This document shows positions 7,791 to 15,523 of a DNA stretch of 19,429 bases, one piece after another. Under the pieces are notes generated by a model, which was not told where the DNA came from, searched no databases, and saw nothing but the letters and a program-made list of their open reading frames with translations. Every line of letters begins with the position of its first letter. Positions within the stretch are counted from its first letter, which is position 1. Position numbers and translations under genes: made by a program. This DNA is from PFL35 sp041550515 (GTDB lineage Archaea > Thermoplasmatota > E2 > DHVEG-1): assembly GCA_041550515.1 (NCBI GenBank), contig JBFEOQ010000035.1, positions 1 through 19,429 on the forward strand. Direction: 5' to 3'.

Positions 7791-9365
7791 ATGAAAGAAA
7801 AAAATTATTTTAAAAAATTATTTTTGATTTTTTTAATTTTATTATTAATTTTAATTAATAGTGGCTGCATTAATCAAGATAATAAAAATAATAAATCTAT
7901 GAAAAATAATTTAATTATTGGTATCTCTGATCCATTTTTTGGTTTTTATCCCTGGATAGAGAGCTATGATGTATCAACAATTTCGATAAATCATAATATC
8001 TTTAATACACTAGTAGGATTTGATGAATTATTTCGTATTAAAGCTGAACTTGCTGAATCATGGAATAATCCAGATAATCTAACCTGGAGATTTAGATTAA
8101 GAAAAAATGTTGAGTTTCATAACGGATATAATTTAACTGCAGAAGACGTTAAATATAGTTTAGATATCATTAAAAATAATCAAAATAGTGTTTTAAGAGA
8201 TTTAATCGTCGATATAAGAGAATTAAGAATTATTAATAATCACACTATTGATATTATCACTAACAAACCTTGTCCGATTTTATTGAATAAATTAACCGAT
8301 ATTTTCATAGTTTCTAAAAAATATCAGGAAGAAACAACAACTCATTGGCCTATTGGTACAGGTGCCTATAAACTTGTTGACTATGTTACAGATGATTATA
8401 CAAATCTTGAAAGATTTGAAAATTATTGGAAGAAAACACCATCTATAAAAACTGTTAAAATCAAGTTGATTGAAAATGAAGAAGAAAGAAAAAATGCTCT
8501 TGTATCTCAAGAAATTGATATAGCAGAAAACATACTACCATTATTTTATGAAAATTTATCAAAGACACCTGGTATTAAAACATATATAATTACTAATCCA
8601 ACAGTGTTCTATCTTAGTTTTGATTTTAGAGAAAATAATAGTATTGGATATAAAAATCAAATTAATCCTTTATCGAATCTTAAGGTTAGAAAGGCTTTAT
8701 ACCATGCTATTAATATAAGTGAAATAATTGAACGTGTTTATAATACAACTTTATTTTCCGAAGCTGCAACTCAATTTTTAACGCCTGCGATATTTGGTTA
8801 TAATCCTAATATTTCTAGATTACCCTATGATCTTAATAAAGCAAAGCAACTTTTAAATGAGTCAGGGTACAATGATGGATTTGATTTGGTGATGGATACA
8901 ATATTAGAAAGTTTTGAATATCTTGAAATATGCGATGTTATACAAGAACAGCTTTCTAAAATAGTAAATATCTCTTTGAATAGACTTTCAGTCCAGGAAT
9001 ATTTTAATAAGATAGTAATGAGAAATACTTCATTTTTAATTTCAGGATGGATACCTGCAACGGGTGATGGAGGAGAAATATTTGATTATTTAATAAGAAC
9101 AGTTAATATTTCAGCAGGAATTGGGACTTATAACGTGGGTTATTATTCTAATCCTGAAGTTGATAGAATTGGTGAAGAAATATCTTATATTATCGATCCT
9201 ATAGAAAGACTTAATCTTATGCAACAAGGGTTTAAAATTGCTATGGATGATGTTGCATGCATACCTTTGTTTTCACTTAAAAGTGTTCATGGAACAAGAG
9301 AAGATATCAATTGGTTGCCAAGTTTAAATATGAATATAAAAATTGAAAATATTATTTATAAATAG
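7791..9365 (+). CDS. Solute-binding lipoprotein of an oligopeptide-type ABC transporter, third paralog, next to the kinase
   Basis: Complete 524-residue family 5 solute-binding protein. The signal sequence ends INSGC with lipid-attachment Cys 26. Family blocks are present in order: IFNTLVGFD, WRFRLRKNVEFHNG, IGTGAYKL, SFDFRENNS, VRKALYHAIN, GW..ATGDGGE and the C-terminal VACIPLFS. It is closer to the partial protein at position 1 than to the one at 5180 in the GW..DGG and NVGYYSNP segments. GGTGA lies about nine bases before the ATG. Only 31 bp separate its stop from the histidine kinase ATG, with no terminator between them, so both are probably on one transcript. That pairing, with no permease or ATPase in sight, points to a ligand-sensing role as well as or instead of uptake. 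The ligand is unknown. Confidence 0.9.
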   Translation: MKEKNYFKKLFLIFLILLLILINSGCINQDNKNNKSMKNNLIIGISDPFFGFYPWIESYDVSTISINHNIFNTLVGFDELFRIKAELAESWNNPDNLTWRFRLRKNVEFHNGYNLTAEDVKYSLDIIKNNQNSVLRDLIVDIRELRIINNHTIDIITNKPCPILLNKLTDIFIVSKKYQEETTTHWPIGTGAYKLVDYVTDDYTNLERFENYWKKTPSIKTVKIKLIENEEERKNALVSQEIDIAENILPLFYENLSKTPGIKTYIITNPTVFYLSFDFRENNSIGYKNQINPLSNLKVRKALYHAINISEIIERVYNTTLFSEAATQFLTPAIFGYNPNISRLPYDLNKAKQLLNESGYNDGFDLVMDTILESFEYLEICDVIQEQLSKIVNISLNRLSVQEYFNKIVMRNTSFLISGWIPATGDGGEIFDYLIRTVNISAGIGTYNVGYYSNPEVDRIGEEISYIIDPIERLNLMQQGFKIAMDDVACIPLFSLKSVHGTREDINWLPSLNMNIKIENIIYK

Positions 9366-9396
9366 GGATAAATAAAAAAAATTTATAAAAGAAAAA

Positions 9397-11067
9397 ATGG
9401 AGAAAAAAAATTTGATAAAAATACATAGTTTACAACTAAAAATTATTTTACCTATTTTATTTATTTTAATTATAGTTTTTTTTACAAGTTCGATATTAAT
9501 AATAGATAGAGAATATAATGTTGCGAAAAATACTTTGATTGATAACTCCGAGTCATACGCTAGTTTATCTGTAAATGATTATATTAAATTGTATAATAAT
9601 TACAAAATTGGTTTTGGTTTTTATTATTTAAGAGAAAATATCGAAAATATAATGAAATTAAATAGTGAAGTAATACAAATCCAAATTTTGGATGTTAATG
9701 GTAAAATTTTATTTGATACAGTAGAAATTGATGAAATTGAATATAATGAACAACAAGATGAAATAAGATATCTTGAGGATGATCTTTTAATTGAAAGAGC
9801 GGGGAGTTCTACATCTTCTACAGTCATTAATGAAAGTAGTAATCATATAGATATTATTCAACCATATTTTGATGATTGGGGTCGTCATGATTATTCTATT
9901 AGATACTTTTTTTCATTATCAAACTTAGAAAATTTAAGAGATGAAATGTATAGAACTCTATTATTATATGCAGTTATTTTCGTAATAATTTCATTTTTTC
10001 TGATATTTATCCTATTTAATCGTTTTATTACTACACCTATTAAAAACCTTATGAAAAGTGTTAGATTAATGAGTAAAGGTAATCTTGGAAAATTATTAAA
10101 GGTAACTTCTAAAGATGAATTAGGTGAACTTGCTACTGCTTTTAATAAACTAAGTATTGATTTAAAGAAATCTCAGGATAGTTTAAAGCAATATAGTACG
10201 AATCTTGAAAAACTTGTTTCAAAAAGAACCGAAGAATTAGAAGATAAAACAGATTATCTTGAAATGATAAATAAAGATTTGGAAAAAACAAAAAAAGACC
10301 TAGATGCATTAAACAAAGAATTGGAAAAAAGAATTAAAGATAGAACAAAAGAGGTGGAGCAACTTCTTAAGCAGAAAGATGAATTTATTAATCAACTTAG
10401 TCATGATTTAAAAACTCCTCTAACACCGCTAACAATTCTATTACCTATCCTTGAAAAACAAGAAACTAATCAAAAAAGAAAAGAGATTTTACAAGTTTTA
10501 AGACGAAATACAGATTATATGAAAAATATTGCAATTAAAACTTTAAAACTGGCAAAATTAAACTCTTCTAAAACAAAATTTAATTTTGAAAATATTGATT
10601 TGAACAAAGAAATAAAAAGAATAATTGAAAATAAAAAAAGTTTATTTAAAAGTAAAAAAATTAGGATTAAAAACAATATTGTTGGAAAAAAATTTGTGAT
10701 AGCTGATAAACTAAGATTGGAAGAATTAATTACAAATATATTTGAAAACTCATTTAAATATTCTAATAAAAATTCTAAGATAACAATTGATGCACAAAAA
10801 GAAAAAGATTATGTTAAAATTTCTATAAATGATCAGGGTATCGGTATGACAAAAAATCAGATTAAACATATTTTTGATGAGTTTTATAAAGTTGATTCTT
10901 CTCGTCATGATTCTGATAGCTCTGGATTAGGTTTGACGATATGTAAAAGAATCGTAGAAAAACTTAACGGAAAAATATGGGTTGAAAGTCAAGGTATAGG
11001 AAAAGGAACATCGGTGTTCTTTACTCTACCTATATATAACAAAAACAAAAAAATTGAAAAAGAATAA
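9397..11067 (+). CDS. Membrane sensor histidine kinase with HAMP domain
   Basis: The 556-residue protein has one membrane helix at about 14-36, an outside domain at about 37-187, a second helix at about 188-207, a HAMP domain (about 208-260), a long coiled coil (about 255-330), a HisKA domain and a HATPase domain. The phospho-accepting histidine is His336 in QLSHDLKTPL. ATP-site motifs are the N box with Asn451 (NIFENSFKYS), DQGIGM at 479-484, the F box FDEFYKVD and the G2 box SGLGLTI near 509-515. The outside domain includes IQILDVNGKILFDT, typical of Cache/PAS-like sensing folds. All catalytic motifs are intact. It lies 31 bp after a solute-binding lipoprotein and 77 bp before a receiver protein, its evident partner. 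No clear ribosome binding site precedes the ATG, consistent with coupling to the upstream gene. Confidence 0.93.
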   Translation: MEKKNLIKIHSLQLKIILPILFILIIVFFTSSILIIDREYNVAKNTLIDNSESYASLSVNDYIKLYNNYKIGFGFYYLRENIENIMKLNSEVIQIQILDVNGKILFDTVEIDEIEYNEQQDEIRYLEDDLLIERAGSSTSSTVINESSNHIDIIQPYFDDWGRHDYSIRYFFSLSNLENLRDEMYRTLLLYAVIFVIISFFLIFILFNRFITTPIKNLMKSVRLMSKGNLGKLLKVTSKDELGELATAFNKLSIDLKKSQDSLKQYSTNLEKLVSKRTEELEDKTDYLEMINKDLEKTKKDLDALNKELEKRIKDRTKEVEQLLKQKDEFINQLSHDLKTPLTPLTILLPILEKQETNQKRKEILQVLRRNTDYMKNIAIKTLKLAKLNSSKTKFNFENIDLNKEIKRIIENKKSLFKSKKIRIKNNIVGKKFVIADKLRLEELITNIFENSFKYSNKNSKITIDAQKEKDYVKISINDQGIGMTKNQIKHIFDEFYKVDSSRHDSDSSGLGLTICKRIVEKLNGKIWVESQGIGKGTSVFFTLPIYNKNKKIEKE

Positions 11068-11144
11068 ATTTACCATATCTATTAAGGTTAATAATCAAGA
11101 GAAGGATAAAAAGATAATATATTAATGAATATGAGGTAAAAACT

Positions 11145-11534
11145 ATGAAAAAAATCATGTTGGTAGATGATGAGAAAGATCAATTATTTTCGATAAAAAC
11201 TGGTTTTAATGAAATCTATCCAAATCAATATAATATTATTCTTGTTGAAAGTGGAAAAAAATGTTTCGAATTATTAGATAAAAATATGATACCAGATCTA
11301 ATAATTTTAGATATAATGATGCCTGAAATGAATGGTTGGGAGGTCTTTGATAAGTTAAGAGCAAATCAAAAATGGAAGAATATACCAGTTATTTTTCTTA
11401 CTGCTCGTTCAGATGGATTAGCTACAAGTGCAGGTGCGATGATCGCTGATGATTATATTGAAAAACCTATAGATATTAATGAATTAAAAACAAGAATCGA
11501 TAATGTTTTAAATAAAGTAAAAAAGAAAAAATAA
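11145..11534 (+). CDS. Single-domain response regulator (receiver)
   Basis: The 129-residue protein is one CheY-like receiver domain with nothing after it. The acidic pocket is Asp8/Asp9 (MLVDDE), the phospho-acceptor is Asp56 (LDIMMPEMNG), the switch threonine is Thr86 (FLTAR) and the conserved lysine is Lys107 (EKP), so it should be active. The tail after the last helix is basic (KVKKKK). ATGAGGT before the ATG provides a good ribosome binding site. It follows the histidine kinase by 77 bp and is presumably phosphorylated by it. Having no output domain, it must act through a partner, for example another kinase or a regulator such as the one at 7327. Its 3' end faces that of the Lrp-type gene, eight bases away. 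Confidence 0.93.
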   Translation: MKKIMLVDDEKDQLFSIKTGFNEIYPNQYNIILVESGKKCFELLDKNMIPDLIILDIMMPEMNGWEVFDKLRANQKWKNIPVIFLTARSDGLATSAGAMIADDYIEKPIDINELKTRIDNVLNKVKKKK

Positions 11535-11542
11535 ATTATTTA

Positions 11543-12511
11543 TTATTTTTCCGGTAAAAAATTTGTTTTATATATTTTTGTAACATAAAGATAATCGTAA
11601 TAAATGATATCTTCAGGAAATTTATTTCTTATATCTTCCATTATTTTATGAAAGTGTTCAAAATTTAATGTAAAAATTGAAAGTTCTAGATCACAACCAC
11701 CGATTGATTTATGTATATCCCAGATGAATGGAATATTACTTAGATAACTTATAATATATTTTTTTTTATCATAATTTCGAAGTGATAGATTTACATTAAA
11801 TGGTTTATATCCTAATTTATTAATGTCTATAGTAATGGAGTATCTTTGAATAATCCCAATTTTAATTAAATTTTTAATCCGATTGATTATGGTTGTTGAT
11901 GTCATATTAATTTTTTTTGCAATTTCTATACTTGGAATTCTACTATTTTTTGCAAGTAAACATAGAATTTGATAGTCAACTGGATCAATTTCTATAATTT
12001 CTCCTGTGTATCTATATTCATATGCCTTTTCATCTGAATGAGGAAGTTCTGTGAATAATGTTGCATGTTTATAACCAAATTTTTCGTATAATTGTGAGAA
12101 ATCTATTTCTTTTAAATAATATCTATATCTCTTTAATGTTTCTTCATAAAAAGCATAAAAATCATTAGGATTTTGAACAAGTAGTGTTACAATAAAATCA
12201 TATCTACCCTTTGATGATGCTGCGCTCCAAGTATTATTATACTTTACAAAATAATCTATAATTTCTTTTTCTTTTTCAGGTGAGGCATATTGGAAAACAA
12301 AATTTAACCTGTAAACAATATATCCAAGTTTAAAGATGTCTATCATTGTGTTAAAATTTTGAATTATATTTTCATTAACTAATCGATCTATTCTGTATTT
12401 TACAACTGTTTTTGGTAAACCTACTTTTTTACCTATAGTCGATAAAGATTCCCTAGAATTTAAAAAAAGATGGTATAAAATTTTATGATCTTTTGAGTCT
12501 AAATCTAACAT
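11543..12511 (-). CDS. Double-length Lrp/AsnC-family transcriptional regulator
   Basis: The 322-residue protein is about twice the usual Lrp length and contains two copies of the HTH plus ligand-type half. The first HTH covers residues 3-52 (LDSKDHKILYHLFLNSR, then LPKTVVKYRIDRLVNENII). The second covers about 175-222 (IDPVDYQILCLLAKNSR, then MTSTTIINRIKNLIKIGII). Each is followed by a region resembling the RAM/AsnC fold (about 60-150 and 228-318). One chain may thus mimic a dimer. The start is supported by an AGGGGG run about nine bases upstream. It is divergent from the secreted-protein gene at 12670 and convergent with the receiver gene. Lrp proteins commonly bind their own promoters; an inverted repeat lies upstream at 12540-12571. 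Whether it controls the neighbouring secreted proteins is not shown by sequence. Confidence 0.88.
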   Translation of the reverse strand: MLDLDSKDHKILYHLFLNSRESLSTIGKKVGLPKTVVKYRIDRLVNENIIQNFNTMIDIFKLGYIVYRLNFVFQYASPEKEKEIIDYFVKYNNTWSAASSKGRYDFIVTLLVQNPNDFYAFYEETLKRYRYYLKEIDFSQLYEKFGYKHATLFTELPHSDEKAYEYRYTGEIIEIDPVDYQILCLLAKNSRIPSIEIAKKINMTSTTIINRIKNLIKIGIIQRYSITIDINKLGYKPFNVNLSLRNYDKKKYIISYLSNIPFIWDIHKSIGGCDLELSIFTLNFEHFHKIMEDIRNKFPEDIIYYDYLYVTKIYKTNFLPEK

Positions 12512-12539
12512 TTTTTTTTGTCCCCCTTTTATTTTGTTT

Positions 12540-12571
12540 ATTTGAATTTAATTAATTGTACTTATTCAAAT
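12540..12571. promoter_or_regulatory. Inverted repeat upstream of the Lrp-type gene, candidate operator
   Basis: ATTTGAAT (12540-12547) and its exact reverse complement ATTCAAAT (12564-12571) are separated by 16 bp, 29 bp upstream of the Lrp-type start codon, and a similar half site GTTCAAAT follows at 12597-12604. The spacing of about two helix turns suits a multimeric Lrp-type protein, but AT-rich DNA yields such repeats by chance. Confidence 0.35.
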
Positions 12572-12591
12572 TTAGAAGATAAATCTTTTCA

Positions 12592-12640
12592 TTTTGTTCA
12601 AATTATTAATAATAAGTCTTATTTTCTAATAAAAGTTATA
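12592..12640 (+). promoter_or_regulatory. Promoter of the PKD-like protein with TTTTGTTCAA element
   Basis: TTTTGTTCAA (12592-12601) lies 33 bp before a GTTATA TATA-type element (12635-12640), itself 35 bp before the ATG at 12670. The same decamer occurs before the gene at 13374. Confidence 0.4.
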
Positions 12641-12669
12641 AAAAAATGGTAAAAATGAGGTAGGAAAAA

Positions 12670-13176
12670 ATGAGAAAAATATTAACTTTATTAGTTATTG
12701 GAATGCTAGTAATGATAGGATCAACAACACTTGTATTGGGAGAAGATGATACCTCTAATACACCAAATAGAGCTCCAAAAGCACCGATTTTAGTACAAGA
12801 AAAAACTGGTTTGCAGGAAGAAAGTTATAAATGTACATTTTATTCCATAGATCCTGATGGAGATCAAGTTTATTATTATATTAGTTGGAAAAAAATAGAT
12901 GAAGATATTAGGTTATGTGAGCCTGATGAACCTGTTAGACCATGGTATGGACCTTTTGACTCAGGTGAAGAATTTACTAAGGATCATACATTCATGGAAA
13001 CTGGAACCTACAAAGTTACTCTAATCGCAAAGGATATTTATGATAAAGTAGGTCCAGCTACAGAGATTACTGTAACTTATAAAAAAGTCAAAATGTTTCA
13101 ACTACCATTATTATTACAGCTTTTAGAAAAATTTCCAATTATAAACTCTATATTGAAAGATATATGTAAATTATAA
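12670..13176 (+). CDS. Small secreted PKD-like protein with Phe-Pro C-terminal tail
   Basis: The 168-residue protein has a signal peptide (1-24, MRKILTLL...VLG), a linker, one PKD/Ig-like beta-sandwich domain (about 35-136) and a distinctive tail (about 138-168). The domain shows the PKD pattern: NRAPKAP at the start, YSIDPDGDQVYYYISW in the middle, then HTFMETGTYKVTLIAKD and a final strand EITVTY. Two cysteines (55, 83) could form a disulfide. The tail has a basic link KKVK followed by LLLQLLEKFPIINSILKDI, a segment matched by the ends of the gene products at 14564 and 17620. It has a clear GAGGTAGG ribosome binding site. PKD domains are usually for binding or spacing at the cell surface; no enzyme domain is present. 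It is probably a surface adhesion or binding protein. Confidence 0.8.
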   Translation: MRKILTLLVIGMLVMIGSTTLVLGEDDTSNTPNRAPKAPILVQEKTGLQEESYKCTFYSIDPDGDQVYYYISWKKIDEDIRLCEPDEPVRPWYGPFDSGEEFTKDHTFMETGTYKVTLIAKDIYDKVGPATEITVTYKKVKMFQLPLLLQLLEKFPIINSILKDICKL

Positions 13177-13300
13177 TATAAACTATCTACATTTTTTTTA
13201 AAAAAAAATTAAGCATTAAAAATCCTGGAGATATTTTGTCTCCCCTCTTTTCTTAAATTATAGTTTGCACATATTAAACGATTTTTAACTTATTTCTATG

Positions 13301-13332
13301 TTTTGTTCAATTATATTTTAAAAAAATTTATA
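13301..13332 (+). promoter_or_regulatory. Promoter of the secreted protein at 13374 with TTTTGTTCAA element
   Basis: TTTTGTTCAA (13301-13310) is followed, after exactly 16 bp ending in an A-tract, by TTTATA (13327-13332), 47 bp before the ATG. The same layout and spacing is seen at 14023-14054. Confidence 0.45.
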
Positions 13333-13373
13333 GCGAATTAAATTCTACACATTAATAATAGAGGTGAAAAGGT

Positions 13374-13838
13374 ATGAGGAAAATGTTGACTATTATGGTT
13401 GTATTAATGTTTTTAATAACCGGATTTACCACTTTATCATTATCAAAAGAAAATAATGCAGTTCAAAAAATAAACAATTCCTATACAACTGGTTTTAAAA
13501 AATGTTATATTGAGGCAACTGGTAAAATCTCAGAAAATGATTGGTTTGCAATTATAAGAATGCCTAATATGTGGAAAACATTTTGGTTTAGACCTCCATT
13601 AAAAGAATTAGATGCTTTTGTATCTTTTTGGAGAATAGTTTATCAATCAGATTCTCAGATTACAATTTCTACTGAGCAGAATGGTGATATACTTTGGGAT
13701 AATAATGGACAGCAGGAGATTCATCTAATAATTATAGGCTTTTATGGTATTTATATACCTCAAAGAAGCGATCCTAATGAACCTTTGAATGTTGAAATAA
13801 GTGGGAACGCCTGGTTTGCAAAACCTAGATTAATGTAG
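13374..13838 (+). CDS. Small secreted protein of unknown function
   Basis: I do not recognise this 154-residue protein. A signal peptide (about 1-24, MRKMLTIMVVLMFL...LSLSK) is followed by a compact, aromatic-rich domain likely made of beta strands: CYIEATGKI, DWFAIIRMP, MWKTFWFRPP, DAFVSFWRIVY, ITISTEQNGDILW, IHLIIIGFYGIYIP and finally VEISGNAWFAKP. The pattern of alternating hydrophobic residues suggests a single secreted beta sandwich. It lacks the Phe-Pro tail of its neighbours and has no second membrane segment, so it is probably released or loosely bound. The ribosome binding site GAGGTGA precedes the ATG. It has its own promoter and a strong hairpin after it, hence a single-gene unit. 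No catalytic motif is visible. Confidence 0.7.
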   Translation: MRKMLTIMVVLMFLITGFTTLSLSKENNAVQKINNSYTTGFKKCYIEATGKISENDWFAIIRMPNMWKTFWFRPPLKELDAFVSFWRIVYQSDSQITISTEQNGDILWDNNGQQEIHLIIIGFYGIYIPQRSDPNEPLNVEISGNAWFAKPRLM

Positions 13839-13897
13839 TTTTAGGAGTAAATAATATCTTTAAAAAATTTACTTATTAATATTCCAAAATACCTAAT

Positions 13898-13957
13898 ATG
13901 GGGTTTTTGGTGTTAATATCCCACCAAAAACCCTATCTCCACCTATACTTTTTTTTT
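13898..13957 (+). terminator. Strong hairpin followed by a T run
   Basis: GGGTTTTTGGTG (13901-13912) pairs perfectly with CACCAAAAACCC (13922-13933) around a nine-base loop, with up to three more outer pairs including one G-U. A nine-base T run follows at 13949-13957. It lies 59 bp after the stop of the secreted protein and is the strongest hairpin in the window, well placed to end that transcript. Confidence 0.75.
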
Positions 13958-14022
13958 ATTTTTTAAAATTAAATTCTATCAAGAATTGAACATTTTATTT
14001 AAAATCATTTAATTCTTTATTA

Positions 14023-14054
14023 TTTTGTACAATATATTAGAAAAAAATTTTATA
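14023..14054 (+). promoter_or_regulatory. Promoter of the secreted protein at 14089 with TTTTGTACAA element
   Basis: TTTTGTACAA (14023-14032), itself containing the palindrome TTGTACAA, is followed after exactly 16 bp, including a seven-A tract, by TTTATA (14049-14054), 40 bp before the ATG. The layout copies that at 13301-13332. Confidence 0.45.
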
Positions 14055-14088
14055 TTTTGTTTTATCATCCATTTATAAGGGTTATCAT

Positions 14089-14400
14089 ATGAGAAAGAAA
14101 ATTATTGGAATTTTAATTGTAGGGATATTGATTACAACTGTTTTTACCAGTGTAGGAGCATCTAGTAACATAACTAGTCAAAAAGAAAATACAACTGCAT
14201 ATGAATCAAATATATTTGGAATTGGTTTTGTTCGTATCAATGGATTTACACATGTAATAAAAGGTTTTGTAATATTTGGGATTAACGATGGTCAAGTTAT
14301 AACAACAGAATTTATTAATATAAAGTATAATGAAGTAAACGAAGTTTTTGCAGGCATTTTTCCACCATTAATGTTTTTAATCAGATATAATCCTGCATAA
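14089..14400 (+). CDS. Very small secreted protein of unknown function
   Basis: This 103-residue protein matches no family I know. It begins with a signal peptide (about 1-24, MRKKIIGILIVGILITTVFTSVGA). About 75 residues follow with short alternating hydrophobic strands: IFGIGFVRING, HVIKGFVIFGINDGQVITTEF, IKYNEV. The end, IFPPLMFLIRYNPA, is hydrophobic but does not fit the Phe-Pro tail consensus of its neighbours. The signal peptide resembles those of the genes at 12670, 13374 and 14564 (all begin MRK), so they belong to the same secreted set. An AAGGGTTAT sequence before the ATG can serve as ribosome binding site. A T-rich stretch after 14408 may end the transcript. It could be a short relative of larger secreted beta proteins. 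Confidence 0.6.
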   Translation: MRKKIIGILIVGILITTVFTSVGASSNITSQKENTTAYESNIFGIGFVRINGFTHVIKGFVIFGINDGQVITTEFINIKYNEVNEVFAGIFPPLMFLIRYNPA

Positions 14401-14482
14401 TAAAATATATTTTCTCTATTTTTTTATCCAGTTAAAGTAAATAGATTAGAATTTTATTGTTTATTTAGGTTGTTTTTTTTAA

Positions 14483-14532
14483 TTTTGTTTCATATGTTGT
14501 TTAGGATAAAATGTAATAATATAAAATTTATA
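14483..14532 (+). promoter_or_regulatory. Promoter of the decayed gene at 14564
   Basis: A diverged copy of the element, TTTTGTTTCA (14483-14492), lies 34 bp before TTTATA (14527-14532), 32 bp upstream of the start codon. The 34-bp spacing resembles the 33 bp seen before the gene at 12670. Confidence 0.35.
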
Positions 14533-14563
14533 TATTATAATAAATTTGTTGGGGGGTAAGATT

Positions 14564-15381
14564 ATGAGAAAAAAGATTGTTGTATTTTTTATTTGTATTT
14601 TATTGATTTTTAGTACAACATCCTTTGCGTTAATCCCAATATATAAAAGTGAACAAAAAATGAATGATCAGTTAGTTGATGAACTTATAAGTAAGTTATC
14701 AACATCGAATAGATGGATTAAAACATTTGGAGGATCTGGTTGGGATTAAGGTCGTTCTGTTCTACAGAACTCTGATGGATATTACATTATTATAGGAAGG
14801 ACTTCTTATGGTGCTGGTGATGTTTGGTTGATTAAGACTGATGTTTTGGTAATGAGTTGTGGAATAGGACTTTTGGGGGATCAGGTCGGGATTATGGTAT
14901 ATCTGTTCAGCAAACAAGTGATGGAGGATATATAATCACAGGTTATACCGACGCATATGGTGATGCTTACCGTGATGTTTTACTTATTAAAACAATTAAT
15001 CAAGGATTAGTTGGGAAAACACCAGAAAAATCAGCTATAACAGGTGAAACAAGTGGAAAAATAGATGTAGTATATAATTATACTTTTATGTCAACTGATC
15101 CAGAAGAAGATGAAATCTCATACTTTATAGATGGGGGTGATAACAAATCTACTGGTTGGACAAGAACAATACCATCTGGAGAGTTTTATAATTCTTCACA
15201 TAATTGGTCTAAAAAAGGAAATTATTCAATCAAGGCAAAAGCAAAGGATATTTATAGTGGTGAAAGCAACTAGGCAACTCTTGAAATTACAATGTCAAAG
15301 ATACATATCCACAATACAATTATAGATCTGCTTATTAGAATGTTGGAGTATTTTCCTTTCTTTCAAAAAATATCTAAATAA
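14564..15381 (+). pseudogene. Decayed secreted propeller-repeat/PKD protein with Phe-Pro tail
   Basis: Remains of one gene broken by three lesions. The ATG at 14564 follows a GGGGGG ribosome site and starts a signal peptide (MRKKIVVFF...FAL), preferred to the TTG at 14546. The coding then shows two repeats of the type W-x-[KR]-T-F-G-G-S-G-x-D-x-G-x-S-V-x-Q-x-[ST]-D-G. In the first repeat a TAA stop (14747-14749) stands where the second repeat has Tyr. A one-base loss near 14842-14850 shifts the frame between repeats. A PKD domain follows (DVVYNYTFMSTDPEEDEISYFIDGGD), then a TAG (15271-15273) where W is expected after SN. Beyond it the frame continues ATLEITMSKIH and a tail with LIRMLEYFPFFQKI to TAA 15381. 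The intact form was probably a secreted surface protein of about 270 residues. Confidence 0.85.
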
Positions 15382-15523
15382 TTTATATAATTAAAAAGAC
15401 AAAACTATAATATAACTTTTTTTTAAGCAAAACTTATGATAAAATTTACCATTAAGATTAATTAATAAATTATCTCATTATAAGATTGCTTTTGATAAAT
15501 ATGAGTTAGACCATCGTTTTTTT
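15382..15523. terminator. Convergent intergenic region with T-run terminator
   Basis: CAAAACTATAATATAAC followed by a T run (15400-15424) lies just after the end of the decayed gene. The same CAAACTATAATAT plus T-run sequence follows the gene ending at 19347 (19356-19383), so it looks like a shared 3' signal. On the other strand the C25 peptidase ends at 15524, preceded in the plus reading by a run of T. Confidence 0.4.

Noticed and set aside
11530..11544. Palindrome AATAAAT-T-ATTTATT over both stop codons of the convergent receiver and Lrp-type genes
   Set aside because: It consists only of A and T and includes the two stop codons; it is likely a by-product of the stops rather than a functional site.
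7762..14069. Exact 16-base repeat ATTTTGTTTTATCATC at 7762-7777 and 14054-14069, both shortly before start codons
   Set aside because: In about 19 kb of strongly AT-rich DNA one or a few exact 16-base matches are expected by chance, and the positions relative to TATA and start differ.
15271..15273. TAG read through as pyrrolysine
   Set aside because: The expected residue is Trp, the same gene also has a TAA stop and a frame change, and no pyrrolysine gene is present; simple decay explains it.
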